Shown here in pieces: positions 17,810 to 24,996 of a stretch of DNA of 64,000 nucleotides. The notes beneath the pieces are model-generated. The model had not been told where the DNA came from, made no database searches, and saw only the letters and a program-made list of their open reading frames with translations. This DNA comes from Protaetiibacter mangrovi (lineage in GTDB: Bacteria > Actinomycetota > Actinomycetes > Actinomycetales > Microbacteriaceae): NCBI RefSeq assembly GCF_024752305.1, contig NZ_JANTHX010000008.1, positions 517,341 through 581,340 of the forward strand. Direction: 5' to 3'. Position 1 is the first letter of the stretch, and every line of letters starts with the position of its first letter. A program made the translations under genes and the position numbers.

Positions 17810-18709
17810 ATGACCGGCGCCGTGATCGAGATCCAGTCCCTCACGAAACGCTTCGGCGGCACGACAGCGGTCGACGATCTGAGCTTCCGCGTCGAACCGG
17901 GAGTCGTCACCGGGTTCCTCGGCCCGAACGGCGCGGGCAAGACCACGACCCTGCGCTCGCTGCTCGGGCTGGTGCGGCCCACGAGCGGTCGGGCGACCTT
18001 CGACGGCCGCGCCTACACCGAGCTCGCCGACCCGCTCGGAACCGTCGGCACGGCGCTCGAGGCGGCGAGCTTCCACCCGGGGCGCTCCGGTCGCGACCAC
18101 CTGCGGGTCGCCGCGGCCGCCGCCGGCATCCGCGACTCCCGCGTCGACGAGGTGCTCGCCTGGGTCGGGCTCGCGGATGCCGCCCGCCGTCGGGTGGGCG
18201 GCTACTCGCTCGGCATGCGCCAGCGGCTCGGGCTCGCGTTCGCCCTGCTCGGGGATCCCGGCGCGCTCGTGCTCGACGAGCCCATCAACGGCCTCGATCC
18301 CGAGGGCATCCGGTGGATCCGCGTCTTCCTGCGCGACCTCGCCGCCGAGGGGCGCACCGTGCTCGTCTCCTCGCATCTGCTGAGCGAGGTGCAGCAGACG
18401 GTCGATCGGGTCGTGATCATCTCGCACGGGCGACTGGCCTACGAGGGCACCCTCGACGGCCTCGAGTCGGGCGCGGTCGCGCGGGTGCGCGTCGACGCCG
18501 CCGATCGGGACGCCCTCGCCCGGGCGCTCGCCGCGTCGGGGGCGGTGGTCGAGGCGGCGGCCGACGGGCTGCGCGTCTCGGGGGTCGACGCCGAACGGAT
18601 CGGGAGCCTCGCGTTCGCCGCGGGGGTGCCGCTGAAACTGCTCGTGCCGGAACGCGAGGGTCTCGAGGACGTCTTCCTCGAGATCGTGGGCGAAGGGGAG
18701 ATCCGCTGA
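17810..18709 (+). CDS. ABC-2 type exporter ATP-binding protein
   Basis: Nucleotide-binding subunit of 299 aa. Walker A is GPNGAGKTT, the signature is YSLGMRQRLGLA in place of LSGGQ, Walker B is LVLDEPINGLDPEG and the switch His is in SSHLLSEV. The first 220 residues are the ATPase; the last 80 are a small C-terminal domain common in drug and lantibiotic exporter ATPases. It overlaps its permease gene by 1 bp (TGATG). The cargo is unknown. Confidence 0.92.
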   Translation: MTGAVIEIQSLTKRFGGTTAVDDLSFRVEPGVVTGFLGPNGAGKTTTLRSLLGLVRPTSGRATFDGRAYTELADPLGTVGTALEAASFHPGRSGRDHLRVAAAAAGIRDSRVDEVLAWVGLADAARRRVGGYSLGMRQRLGLAFALLGDPGALVLDEPINGLDPEGIRWIRVFLRDLAAEGRTVLVSSHLLSEVQQTVDRVVIISHGRLAYEGTLDGLESGAVARVRVDAADRDALARALAASGAVVEAAADGLRVSGVDAERIGSLAFAAGVPLKLLVPEREGLEDVFLEIVGEGEIR

Positions 18710-19506
18710 TGATCCGCTCGCTGCGCTCGGAGCTGCGCAAGATCTCGACCACCCGCTCGTGGTGGGTGCTCGCCCTCATCCTGTTCGGCTGGGTGGGCCT
18801 GAACGCCGCCGGCATCGCGGCCCTCGGCAGTGTGCTCGTCGACCAGAGCGGCGGCATGGTCGGACCCGAGTCGATCCCGCCGCTCGTCTACAGCACGGTC
18901 ACCGCGGTCGGATACGTCTTCCCCCTGCTGTTCGGGGCGCTCGCCTCGACCGCGGAGTTCCGTCACCAGACCCTCACCCCGACCTTCCTCGCGACCCCGC
19001 GTCGCGGCCGGGTGCTGGGCGGCAAGGTCGGTGCCGGGCTCATCTGGGGCGTCGTCTTCGGAGTCGTCGGGGTCGCCGCATCGGTCGGCGTCGGCGCGCT
19101 CGTGCTGCAGCTCACGGGCGTGCATCCGGATCTCGGCTCGGCCGACAACCTGGCGCTCATCGCCCGCGCCGCGATCGCCATGGCGCTGTGGGCGGTCGTC
19201 GGCGTCGCGCTCGGCGTGCTGCTGCCGAACCAGGTGGCCGTCATCGTCGTGGTGCTCGCGTTCACGCAGTTCCTGGAACCGCTGCTGCGTCTGGCCGCCA
19301 ACTTCTGGGAGTGGACGGCCGCGATCGGACGCTTCCTCCCCGGAGCCGCCACCGACGCGCTCGTCGGTTCGAGCATCTACGCGCTCATCGCGGGAGGCGC
19401 AGCCGACGCCCTCGAATGGTGGCAAGGTGGACTCGTGCTCGGCGGCTACGCCGTGCTGTTCCTGGCGATCGGCGGACTCACGACCTGGCGCCGCGACGTG
19501 ACCTGA
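18709..19506 (+). CDS. ABC-2 type exporter permease
   Basis: Membrane subunit of 265 aa with six predicted TM helices. It begins IRSLRSELRKISTTRSWW, the typical short cytoplasmic lead of ABC-2 permeases. Conserved EFRHQTLTPTFLATPRRGRVLGGK lies in the first cytoplasmic loop. It is translationally coupled to the ATPase (TGATG). Together they form a minimal two-gene exporter of the kind used for drugs, lantibiotics or sodium. Confidence 0.88.
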   Translation: MIRSLRSELRKISTTRSWWVLALILFGWVGLNAAGIAALGSVLVDQSGGMVGPESIPPLVYSTVTAVGYVFPLLFGALASTAEFRHQTLTPTFLATPRRGRVLGGKVGAGLIWGVVFGVVGVAASVGVGALVLQLTGVHPDLGSADNLALIARAAIAMALWAVVGVALGVLLPNQVAVIVVVLAFTQFLEPLLRLAANFWEWTAAIGRFLPGAATDALVGSSIYALIAGGAADALEWWQGGLVLGGYAVLFLAIGGLTTWRRDVT

Positions 19507-19521
19507 GGATCGGAGGGGCGG

Positions 19522-20100
19522 ATGCTCGAGGAGGAATACAACCCGCGTCGGCAGCTGCCCCCCCACCTGCGCAAGGCCCCGGAGCCGGAGCCGGAGTTCG
19601 CCTTCGAGATCCGCGACGCGACCGAGGGCGACCTGCCCGACATCCGCGAGATCTACAACCACTACGTGGCGAACTCCACGGTCACCTTCGACGAGGAGCC
19701 GCAGACGCTGAAGGAGCTGCGGGCGAAGTTCCGGCACAACGCCAAGCTCGGCTACCCGTGGCTCGTCGCGGTGTCGCCGAGCGGCCAGGTGCTCGGCTAC
19801 GCCAACGCCACGCCGTGGAAGCAGAAGGCCGCCTACCGCTACACGGTGGAGAACTCGATCTACCTGCGGGCCGCGTCGACGGGCAAGGGCCTCGGTACCG
19901 CCCTCATGTCCGAGTTCCTCTCCCGCGCGAAGGCGGCGGGCATCAAGGAGGTGATCGCCGTGATCGCCGACAAGGGTGCGGACGCCTCGATCGCCATGCA
20001 CACGGCCTTCGGCTTCAAGGAGATCGGCCACATGGGCAAGGTCGGCTTCAAGTTCGGTCGCTGGCTCGGCACCGTGCTCATGCAGAAGAGCCTCAAGTGA
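19522..20100 (+). CDS. GNAT N-acetyltransferase (phosphinothricin acetyltransferase-like)
   Basis: Acetyl-CoA-dependent N-acetyltransferase of 192 aa. A 28-residue proline/glutamate-rich N-terminal extension precedes the GNAT core (FEIRDATEGDLPDIREIYNHYV). The acetyl-CoA loop is STGKGLGTALMSEFL. The YxHYVxNSTVTFDEEP pattern and the NxxSIAMHTAFGFKEIG-type ending match the Pat/YncA group, which acetylates methionine sulfone/sulfoximine-like amino acids. It follows the ABC-2 permease by 15 bp and overlaps the VOC gene by 4 bp. Confidence 0.87.
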   Translation: MLEEEYNPRRQLPPHLRKAPEPEPEFAFEIRDATEGDLPDIREIYNHYVANSTVTFDEEPQTLKELRAKFRHNAKLGYPWLVAVSPSGQVLGYANATPWKQKAAYRYTVENSIYLRAASTGKGLGTALMSEFLSRAKAAGIKEVIAVIADKGADASIAMHTAFGFKEIGHMGKVGFKFGRWLGTVLMQKSLK

Positions 20101-20501
20101 GCGCCCGGCAGCTGCGTCTCGTGCTCGAGACCGACGACCTCGACGCGGCCGTCGCGTTCTACCGCGACGCGCTCGGGCTGCCCGTGCAGGAGTCCTACGA
20201 CGGCGAGGGGGATGCGCGCGTCGTGATCCTCGGCATCCCCTCGGCGACGCTCGAGCTCGCCAACCGCTCCCAGGTCGAGTTCATCGACCGGGTCGAGGTG
20301 GGCGCCCCCGCCGCGCACGGCTATCCGCTGACGATGCGCGTCGCGCTCGAGGTGGCGGATGCCGCCTCGGCGACGGAGGCCGCGGTCGCCGGGGGAGCGG
20401 AGCTCGTGGCTGCGCCCGTCGAGACCCCCTGGCGCTCGCTCAACGCGCGCCTCGAGGGTCCCGACGGGGTGGCGCTCACCCTGTTCCAGGAGCTGGACTG
20501 A
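20097..20501 (+). CDS. VOC-superfamily (glyoxalase/bleomycin-resistance-like) protein
   Basis: Small protein of 134 aa with paired beta-alpha-beta-beta-beta modules: LRLVLETDDLDAAVAFYRDALGLPV at the N-terminus and EGPDGVALTLFQE at the C-terminus. The usual metal glutamate near the end is present. Family members are lyases, dioxygenases or resistance proteins; no substrate can be named. The GTG start overlaps the GNAT stop (GTGA), suggesting linked roles in detoxification, by inference. Confidence 0.85.
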   Translation: MSARQLRLVLETDDLDAAVAFYRDALGLPVQESYDGEGDARVVILGIPSATLELANRSQVEFIDRVEVGAPAAHGYPLTMRVALEVADAASATEAAVAGGAELVAAPVETPWRSLNARLEGPDGVALTLFQELD

Positions 20502-20505
20502 CCGT

Positions 20506-21273
20506 TCAGCCGCGCGTGGTGGCCCGGCGCAGCAGCAGGTAGCCGAGCAGCGCCGAGACCGCGGACGGGATCAGCAGCACCGACACGGATCCGACCACGC
20601 CGAGGTGCGCGATCGTCTCCCAGACCATGTTCCAGCTCTCCGAGAGCGTGAGCAGGGCGATGACGCCCACCGCGGCGAGGCCGACGACCGCGAACGTGGC
20701 GATGAGCCCGAGCGCCTTCCAGCGCACGTAGACCGAGGCGAAGATCGTGCCGGTGAAGAAGAAGAACAGGAACCAGCAGAAGTAGATCCACAACTGGAGA
20801 TACCAGGGCTGGTCGCCGCCGAAGTAGATCGTGCGGAAGAAGGTGCCGCCGAGTCCCCATCCGCCGGTCGCGTTCTCGAGCGCCGCGCCGACGGTCATCC
20901 CGACGGCGTACATCGCGGCGAGCAGCACGAAGGTGAGTCCGGCGCCGAGCGAGAACTCGCGGCGCGTCGACCCGTAGCCGAGGGCGAGCGGGAAGGACAG
21001 GTTGATGGCCTGCACCGCGAGCACCAGCATGTAGACGAAGATGTAGAACGCTGCGCCGCTCCACTGGATCCCCTCCTGCGCGTCGGTCATGCCTTCGGCG
21101 CCGACGTTGGCGAAGATGAGCAGCCAGATCAGCCAGTTCAGCAGGAAGATCGTGCCGAGGATCGCCCACGGCAGCACGACCGTCGTGGTGGGGTTGGCGG
21201 TGATCAGTCGGACGATGCGCCAGACGCGCGAGGGTGCGGAGCGCGGCGCGGACACCGCGGTCATGGTGGTCAT
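20506..21273 (-). CDS. ABC transporter permease-like membrane protein (YtrA/B-linked)
   Basis: Integral membrane protein of 255 aa with six predicted TM helices and no recognisable catalytic motif. It is the third gene of a GntR–ATPase–permease operon and overlaps the ATPase gene by 4 bp (ATGA), so it is most likely that ATPase's membrane partner. Very aromatic stretches (WLIWLLIF, YFCWFLFFFFTG) are notable. Systems of this layout often export or sense cell-wall-active compounds. Confidence 0.82.
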   Translation of the reverse strand: MTTMTAVSAPRSAPSRVWRIVRLITANPTTTVVLPWAILGTIFLLNWLIWLLIFANVGAEGMTDAQEGIQWSGAAFYIFVYMLVLAVQAINLSFPLALGYGSTRREFSLGAGLTFVLLAAMYAVGMTVGAALENATGGWGLGGTFFRTIYFGGDQPWYLQLWIYFCWFLFFFFTGTIFASVYVRWKALGLIATFAVVGLAAVGVIALLTLSESWNMVWETIAHLGVVGSVSVLLIPSAVSALLGYLLLRRATTRG

Positions 21274-22181
21274 TCGGGGGTTCCCTTCGTGGGATCGACG
21301 CTCTCGCCGATCGTGGTGCGGATGACGAGCTGCTGCAACGACACGGCGGCCAGTTCGAGACCCGCGTCGCGGGCGGCCGTGCGCCCGGCCTCGTCGAGGC
21401 CGGCGACGGTCGCGCTCGCGAGCCCGCCGAGCCCGGTGCGGTGCAGCACCTCGCGGTCGGACGTGAAGGCCTCGACGGCGCCGCGCGGCCCCACGACGTC
21501 CACCGCGGAGCCGCGCAGCTCGTCGGCGTCCGCGTCGATGATGATGCGGCCCTCGTCGATGACGAGTACGTGCTCGAGCAGGTTGCTCACCTCGTCGATC
21601 AGGTGGGTGGAGAGCACGACCGTGCGGGGGTGCTCCGCGAAGTCGGCGAGCAGCGTGTCGTAGAACAACCGCCGTGCGACCGCGTCGAGCCCGAGATACG
21701 GCTCGTCGAAGAAGGTCAGCGGCGCGCGGCTCGCGAGTCCGACGATCACCCCGACGGCCGAGAGCTGCCCGCGTGACAGCTTCTTCATCCGGCGTCCGAC
21801 CGGCACGCGGAAACGCTCGACGAGTTCGTCGGCGAAGTCCTCGTCCCAGTCGGCGAAGAAGCGTGGTGCGGTCGCGAGCACGTGCTTCACCCGGAAGTCG
21901 TCCGGATAGCGCTGGCTCTCCTTGATGAAGCAGACCCGGTCGAGCACCTTGGCGTTCTCGACGGGGTTCTGCCCGAACACGCGGATCTCGCCGGAGCTCG
22001 CGAACTCCTGTCCGGTGAGCAGCTGCATGAGCGTGGTCTTGCCCGCTCCATTGCGGCCGAGCAGACCGTGGATGCGGTTCTCCTCGAGCGCGAAGCCGGC
22101 ATCCGTGACGGCGTGCACGCGCGAGCCGCGTTCACCGCCGTAGTGCTTGCTGAGGCCGGCGACCTCGACGACGGCGGTCAC
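21270..22181 (-). CDS. ABC transporter ATP-binding protein (YtrB-like)
   Basis: ATPase of 303 aa. Walker A is GRNGAGKTT; the signature is LSRGQLSAVGVIVGLA, a degenerate LSGGQ typical of the GntR-linked YtrB group. Walker B is LTFFDEPYLGLDAVAR, and STHLIDEVSNLLEHV is the switch region. The last 80 residues form a small accessory domain. The GTG at 22181 overlaps the GntR stop (GTGA). It powers the membrane protein encoded just downstream. Confidence 0.9.
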   Translation of the reverse strand: MTAVVEVAGLSKHYGGERGSRVHAVTDAGFALEENRIHGLLGRNGAGKTTLMQLLTGQEFASSGEIRVFGQNPVENAKVLDRVCFIKESQRYPDDFRVKHVLATAPRFFADWDEDFADELVERFRVPVGRRMKKLSRGQLSAVGVIVGLASRAPLTFFDEPYLGLDAVARRLFYDTLLADFAEHPRTVVLSTHLIDEVSNLLEHVLVIDEGRIIIDADADELRGSAVDVVGPRGAVEAFTSDREVLHRTGLGGLASATVAGLDEAGRTAARDAGLELAAVSLQQLVIRTTIGESVDPTKGTPE

Positions 22182-22534
22182 GAGTGCGCCTCCGTCCGGA
22201 TCATGTCGGCGAGCTGGCCCGGGGTGATCCCGAGCTTCTCCGCCTCGGCCAGCAGCGGCGCGAGGTACTGCTGGCGGAACTGGTCGCGGCGCTGGGCCAC
22301 GAGGCGCGCGCGGGCGCCGTCGGCGACGAACATGCCGATCCCTCTCTTCTTGTAGAGGATCCCCTGGTCCACGAGGAGGTTGACGCCCTTGCCGGCGGTC
22401 GCCGGGTTGATGCGCAGATACGCTGCCAACTCGTTGGTGGAGGGAACCTGGGTCTCTTCCGGGAGCGCGCCGGAGATGATGTCGTTCTCGAGCTGCTCGG
22501 CGATCTGGAGGAAGATCGGGCGGCTGTCGTCCAC
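22178..22534 (-). CDS. GntR-family regulator, YtrA subfamily
   Basis: Short GntR repressor of 118 aa. The winged helix (PIFLQIAEQLENDIISGALPEETQVPSTNELAAYLRINPATAGKGVNLLVDQGILYKKRGIGMFV) fills residues 6-70. It is followed by only a small helical dimerisation tail, as in YtrA. The start GTG has AGGAG about 7 nt upstream. It is the first gene of the operon with the ABC ATPase and permease. A near-perfect palindrome at 22553-22576 lies just upstream and is its probable operator. Confidence 0.92.
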   Translation of the reverse strand: MDDSRPIFLQIAEQLENDIISGALPEETQVPSTNELAAYLRINPATAGKGVNLLVDQGILYKKRGIGMFVADGARARLVAQRRDQFRQQYLAPLLAEAEKLGITPGQLADMIRTEAHS

Positions 22535-22552
22535 GGGTGCTCCTGGATGGTC

Positions 22553-22576
22553 GGTTCATTACTTGAGTAACTAACC
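22553..22576 (-). promoter_or_regulatory. Probable YtrA-type operator upstream of the GntR operon
   Basis: Two 11-bp arms (GGTTCATTACT and AGTAACTAACC) flank a TG centre with 9 of 11 complementary positions; the inner TTACT-TG-AGTAA is perfect. It lies 18 bp upstream of the regulator start and about 30 bp from the divergent amidase promoter. Confidence 0.7.
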
Positions 22577-22607
22577 AAGCATCCTCGTCTCCGGATGTCA
22601 ACCCCTC

Positions 22608-22613
22608 TACGCT
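22608..22613 (+). promoter_or_regulatory. Leaderless -10 element for the amidase gene
   Basis: TACGCT ends 6 nt before the GTG at 22620. The GGAGG between them touches the start codon and is too close for a normal ribosome site. Confidence 0.5.
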
Positions 22614-22619
22614 CGGAGG

Positions 22620-24041
22620 GTGTTCGAACTCCACCATCTGAGCGCCGTCGAGCAGCTCGACTGGCTGCGGCGCGGGGAGGTGGCACCCCGCGAGCTCCTC
22701 GAGCACTACCTCCGCCGCATCGAGCTCCTCGACCCGGAGCTCGCGGCCTTCGCGGTGGTCGATCCGGATGCGGCGCTGCGTCGCGCGGACGAGGTCGCGT
22801 CGCTGCCGCACGCCCTCGCGCTGTGGGGGCTCCCGCTCGCCGACAAGGCGCTCGTCGCCCGCGCCGGTCGGGAGAGCGCGTTCGGCTCGCGCGCCTTCGC
22901 CGGCCACGTGCCCGAGGTCAGCGACGAGCTCGCGATCGTGCTCGACGACGCCGGCGCGGTCAGCCTCGGCGCGACGGCGGCCCCCGAGTTCGGCTTCCCG
23001 AGCTACACCGAGCCGCTCGCCGGACGCCCGGCGCGCAACCCGTACGACCCGGCGCTCGGCGCGGGCGGCTCGAGCGGAGGCGCGGCGGTCGCGGTCGCCG
23101 CCGGCCTGCTGCCGGTCGCGCCCGGCTCGGACGGCGGGGGCTCGATCCGCATCCCCGCCGCCGCGACCGGGCTCGTGGGGCTCAAGCCGTCTCGCGGGCG
23201 GGTGCCCGCCGCATCCGGATTCGCGGGGCTCGCGGGGCTCGTCGCGGCCGGCCCGCTCGCCCGGACCGTCGCCGACGCCGGCCTGCTGCTCGATGCGCTC
23301 GCGGCGCCCCCGGGAGCCCCCGCCGCCTGGGCCACCCAGCCCCCCGACGAGGGCGGCGACGGTCCGTTCCTCGGCGCCGCGACCCGGGGGGAGGGGCGCT
23401 TCCAGCTCGCCGTGTGCACCGACTCGCCGTGGTCCGGCGCCTACGAGCTCGAGCTCGCCCCCGAGGCGCGCGCGGCGCTCGACGTCGCCGTCGGTGAGCT
23501 CGCGGCACTCGGGCACGGTCTCGACGAGCTGCGGATGCCCGAGGAGCCCGGCTACGCCCCGGCGTTCCGCACCGTCTGGCAGGCGGGGGCGGCGACCCTG
23601 CCGCTCGACGACGCGCAGCTCGCGCTCGTCGAGCCGCTCACCCGCTGGCTCGTGGAACGCGGCCGCGCGCTGGGCGCCCGGCCGCTCGGCGAGGCGCTCT
23701 CGTCCCTCACCGGATTCGAGCGCCGCACGATCGCGCTGTTCGCCCCCTTCGACGCGGTGCTCATGCCTGCGCTCGCGCTCACCCCGCGCCCGGTCGGCTG
23801 GTACGACCCCGACGACGGCGAGCGCAACTTCGCGCAGCAGGTGGCGTACACCCCGTTCACGAGCTTCGCGAACGTCGCGGGCCTGCCGGCGATCACCCTG
23901 CCGGTCGCGGTGACCGATGCCGGCCTGCCGATGGGGGTGCAGCTGATCGGTCGGCCGGGCGGCGAGCGCACGCTGCTCGCCCTCGGTGCGCAGCTCGAGC
24001 GTCGGCTCGGCTGGCAGCGCCGGCATCCGCCGGGCTGGTAG
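22620..24041 (+). CDS. Amidase-signature-family hydrolase
   Basis: Ser-cisSer-Lys amidase of 473 aa. The catalytic lysine is Lys76 in LPLADKALV. The glycine/serine block GAGGSSGGAAVAVAAGLLPVAPGSDGGGSIRIPA carries the cis-Ser and the nucleophile Ser175. The C-terminal FTSFANVAGLPAITLPV and GLPMGVQLIG are standard. It lacks gatA context, so it is a catabolic amidase rather than an aminoacyl-tRNA amidotransferase. Its substrate is unknown. It is a single gene divergent from the GntR operon. Confidence 0.93.
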   Translation: MFELHHLSAVEQLDWLRRGEVAPRELLEHYLRRIELLDPELAAFAVVDPDAALRRADEVASLPHALALWGLPLADKALVARAGRESAFGSRAFAGHVPEVSDELAIVLDDAGAVSLGATAAPEFGFPSYTEPLAGRPARNPYDPALGAGGSSGGAAVAVAAGLLPVAPGSDGGGSIRIPAAATGLVGLKPSRGRVPAASGFAGLAGLVAAGPLARTVADAGLLLDALAAPPGAPAAWATQPPDEGGDGPFLGAATRGEGRFQLAVCTDSPWSGAYELELAPEARAALDVAVGELAALGHGLDELRMPEEPGYAPAFRTVWQAGAATLPLDDAQLALVEPLTRWLVERGRALGARPLGEALSSLTGFERRTIALFAPFDAVLMPALALTPRPVGWYDPDDGERNFAQQVAYTPFTSFANVAGLPAITLPVAVTDAGLPMGVQLIGRPGGERTLLALGAQLERRLGWQRRHPPGW

Positions 24042-24059
24042 CCGCTCGCGGCCGCGCGC

Positions 24060-24785
24060 CTACTCGACCGGCGCGGGGGTCGGCAGCGGGTTCATGGAGT
24101 CGCCGAGCGAGACGAACGGCTCGCGCGCATCGCGGGTCCCGGTCTCGGGCTCGTCGAGCGGCGAGGGCTGCGGCGAGAGCACGCCCGACACGATCGAGCG
24201 GATCGCGAACTCGGTGGCGCGCGCCAGATCGACGTCGGCGGGGGAGAGCAGCCACTGCACCTGCAGGCCGTCCATGACGGCGAGGATGGCGGCGGCCGCG
24301 TCGTCGACGCGGCTGCGGTCGGCGACGCCGTGCTGTTCGCAGACCAGCTCGAACGCCCGCCGCACCTCGGCGCGCAGGGTGCGGTAGCGGGCGTCGAAGA
24401 AGTCGCGGGCGGGGTGGCCGTCGGTCACCGACTCGGCCGAGAGCACGGCGTACGCCTGCACGATGCCGGCGCGGCGGCTGTTGAGCATCGCGGTGCGCAC
24501 GAGGTGGCGGAACAGCTCGATGCCGTCGGGGATGTGCTGCCCGTCCAGATGCGCCACGTCGGTCTTGTCGCGGTAGCTGAGCACCTCGAGCAGCAGTCGG
24601 TCCTTGGAGCCGAAGTGATGCAGGATGCCGGCGTGGGTCATGTCGACCTGCTCGGCGATCTCGGTGAGCGGCGCCTTGTTGTAGCCCTTCGCGCCGAAGG
24701 TCTGCAGGGCCGCCTTGAGGATCTCCTCGCGACGCTGGACCGTCTCCTGGCGCATCTTCGGCTCGCGGCGCCCGGGGCTCGTCAT
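24060..24785 (-). CDS. TetR-family transcriptional regulator
   Basis: Repressor of 241 aa. The N-terminal HTH is clear: RREEILKAALQTFGAKGYNKAPLTEIAEQVDMTHAGILHHFGSKDRLL (residues 18-65). A TetR_C-like helical ligand domain follows, with a 35-residue proline/acid-rich tail. It diverges from the GH3/oligosaccharide operon across 211 bp and is the likely local regulator, although the clearest operator in that gap is of LacI/CebR type. A TATAGT lies 7 nt before its ATG, so its mRNA may be leaderless. Confidence 0.9.
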   Translation of the reverse strand: MTSPGRREPKMRQETVQRREEILKAALQTFGAKGYNKAPLTEIAEQVDMTHAGILHHFGSKDRLLLEVLSYRDKTDVAHLDGQHIPDGIELFRHLVRTAMLNSRRAGIVQAYAVLSAESVTDGHPARDFFDARYRTLRAEVRRAFELVCEQHGVADRSRVDDAAAAILAVMDGLQVQWLLSPADVDLARATEFAIRSIVSGVLSPQPSPLDEPETGTRDAREPFVSLGDSMNPLPTPAPVE

Positions 24786-24792
24786 GCGGGCG

Positions 24793-24826
24793 ACTATAGC
24801 ACCCGGGCTTACTGACTCTCCTGTAA
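24793..24826 (-). promoter_or_regulatory. tetR leaderless -10 and candidate operator
   Basis: On the minus strand TATAGT (24798-24793) ends 7 nt before the ATG at 24785. An imperfect inverted repeat with TTAC...GTAA ends (24809-24826, 18 bp) overlaps the -35 zone and could be a TetR site. The operator call is weak. Confidence 0.4.
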
Positions 24827-24870
24827 CCGGATTCGGCGCTTCGCGAGGTGCCCGGCGGGCCTAGCGAGCG

Positions 24871-24884
24871 TGAGAGCGTTCCCA
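24871..24884 (+). promoter_or_regulatory. CebR/LacI-type operator upstream of the GH3 operon
   Basis: TGAGAGCGTTCCCA matches the streptomycete CebR (cellobiose repressor) consensus TGGGAGCGCTCCCA at 12 of 14 positions. It lies 46 bp upstream of the candidate GH3 -35. The consensus is from memory; binding here is inference. Confidence 0.55.
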
Positions 24885-24929
24885 CGATGTGCCTCTGACC
24901 GGGGAAAAGCACAAGATTCGGCTCGCGTG

Positions 24930-24957
24930 TTGCAACTTGCTGACCAGCATGTAAGTA
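24930..24957 (+). promoter_or_regulatory. Candidate promoter of the GH3–ABC operon
   Basis: A -35 TTGCAA (24930-24935) and a -10 TAAGTA (24952-24957) are separated by 16 bp. This leaves a leader of about 33 nt before the GTG at 24997, with AGGAG in the leader. Confidence 0.4.
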
Positions 24958-24996
24958 TTTCCGCCGTACCACCCACTCGATGACGAGGAGCACCAC

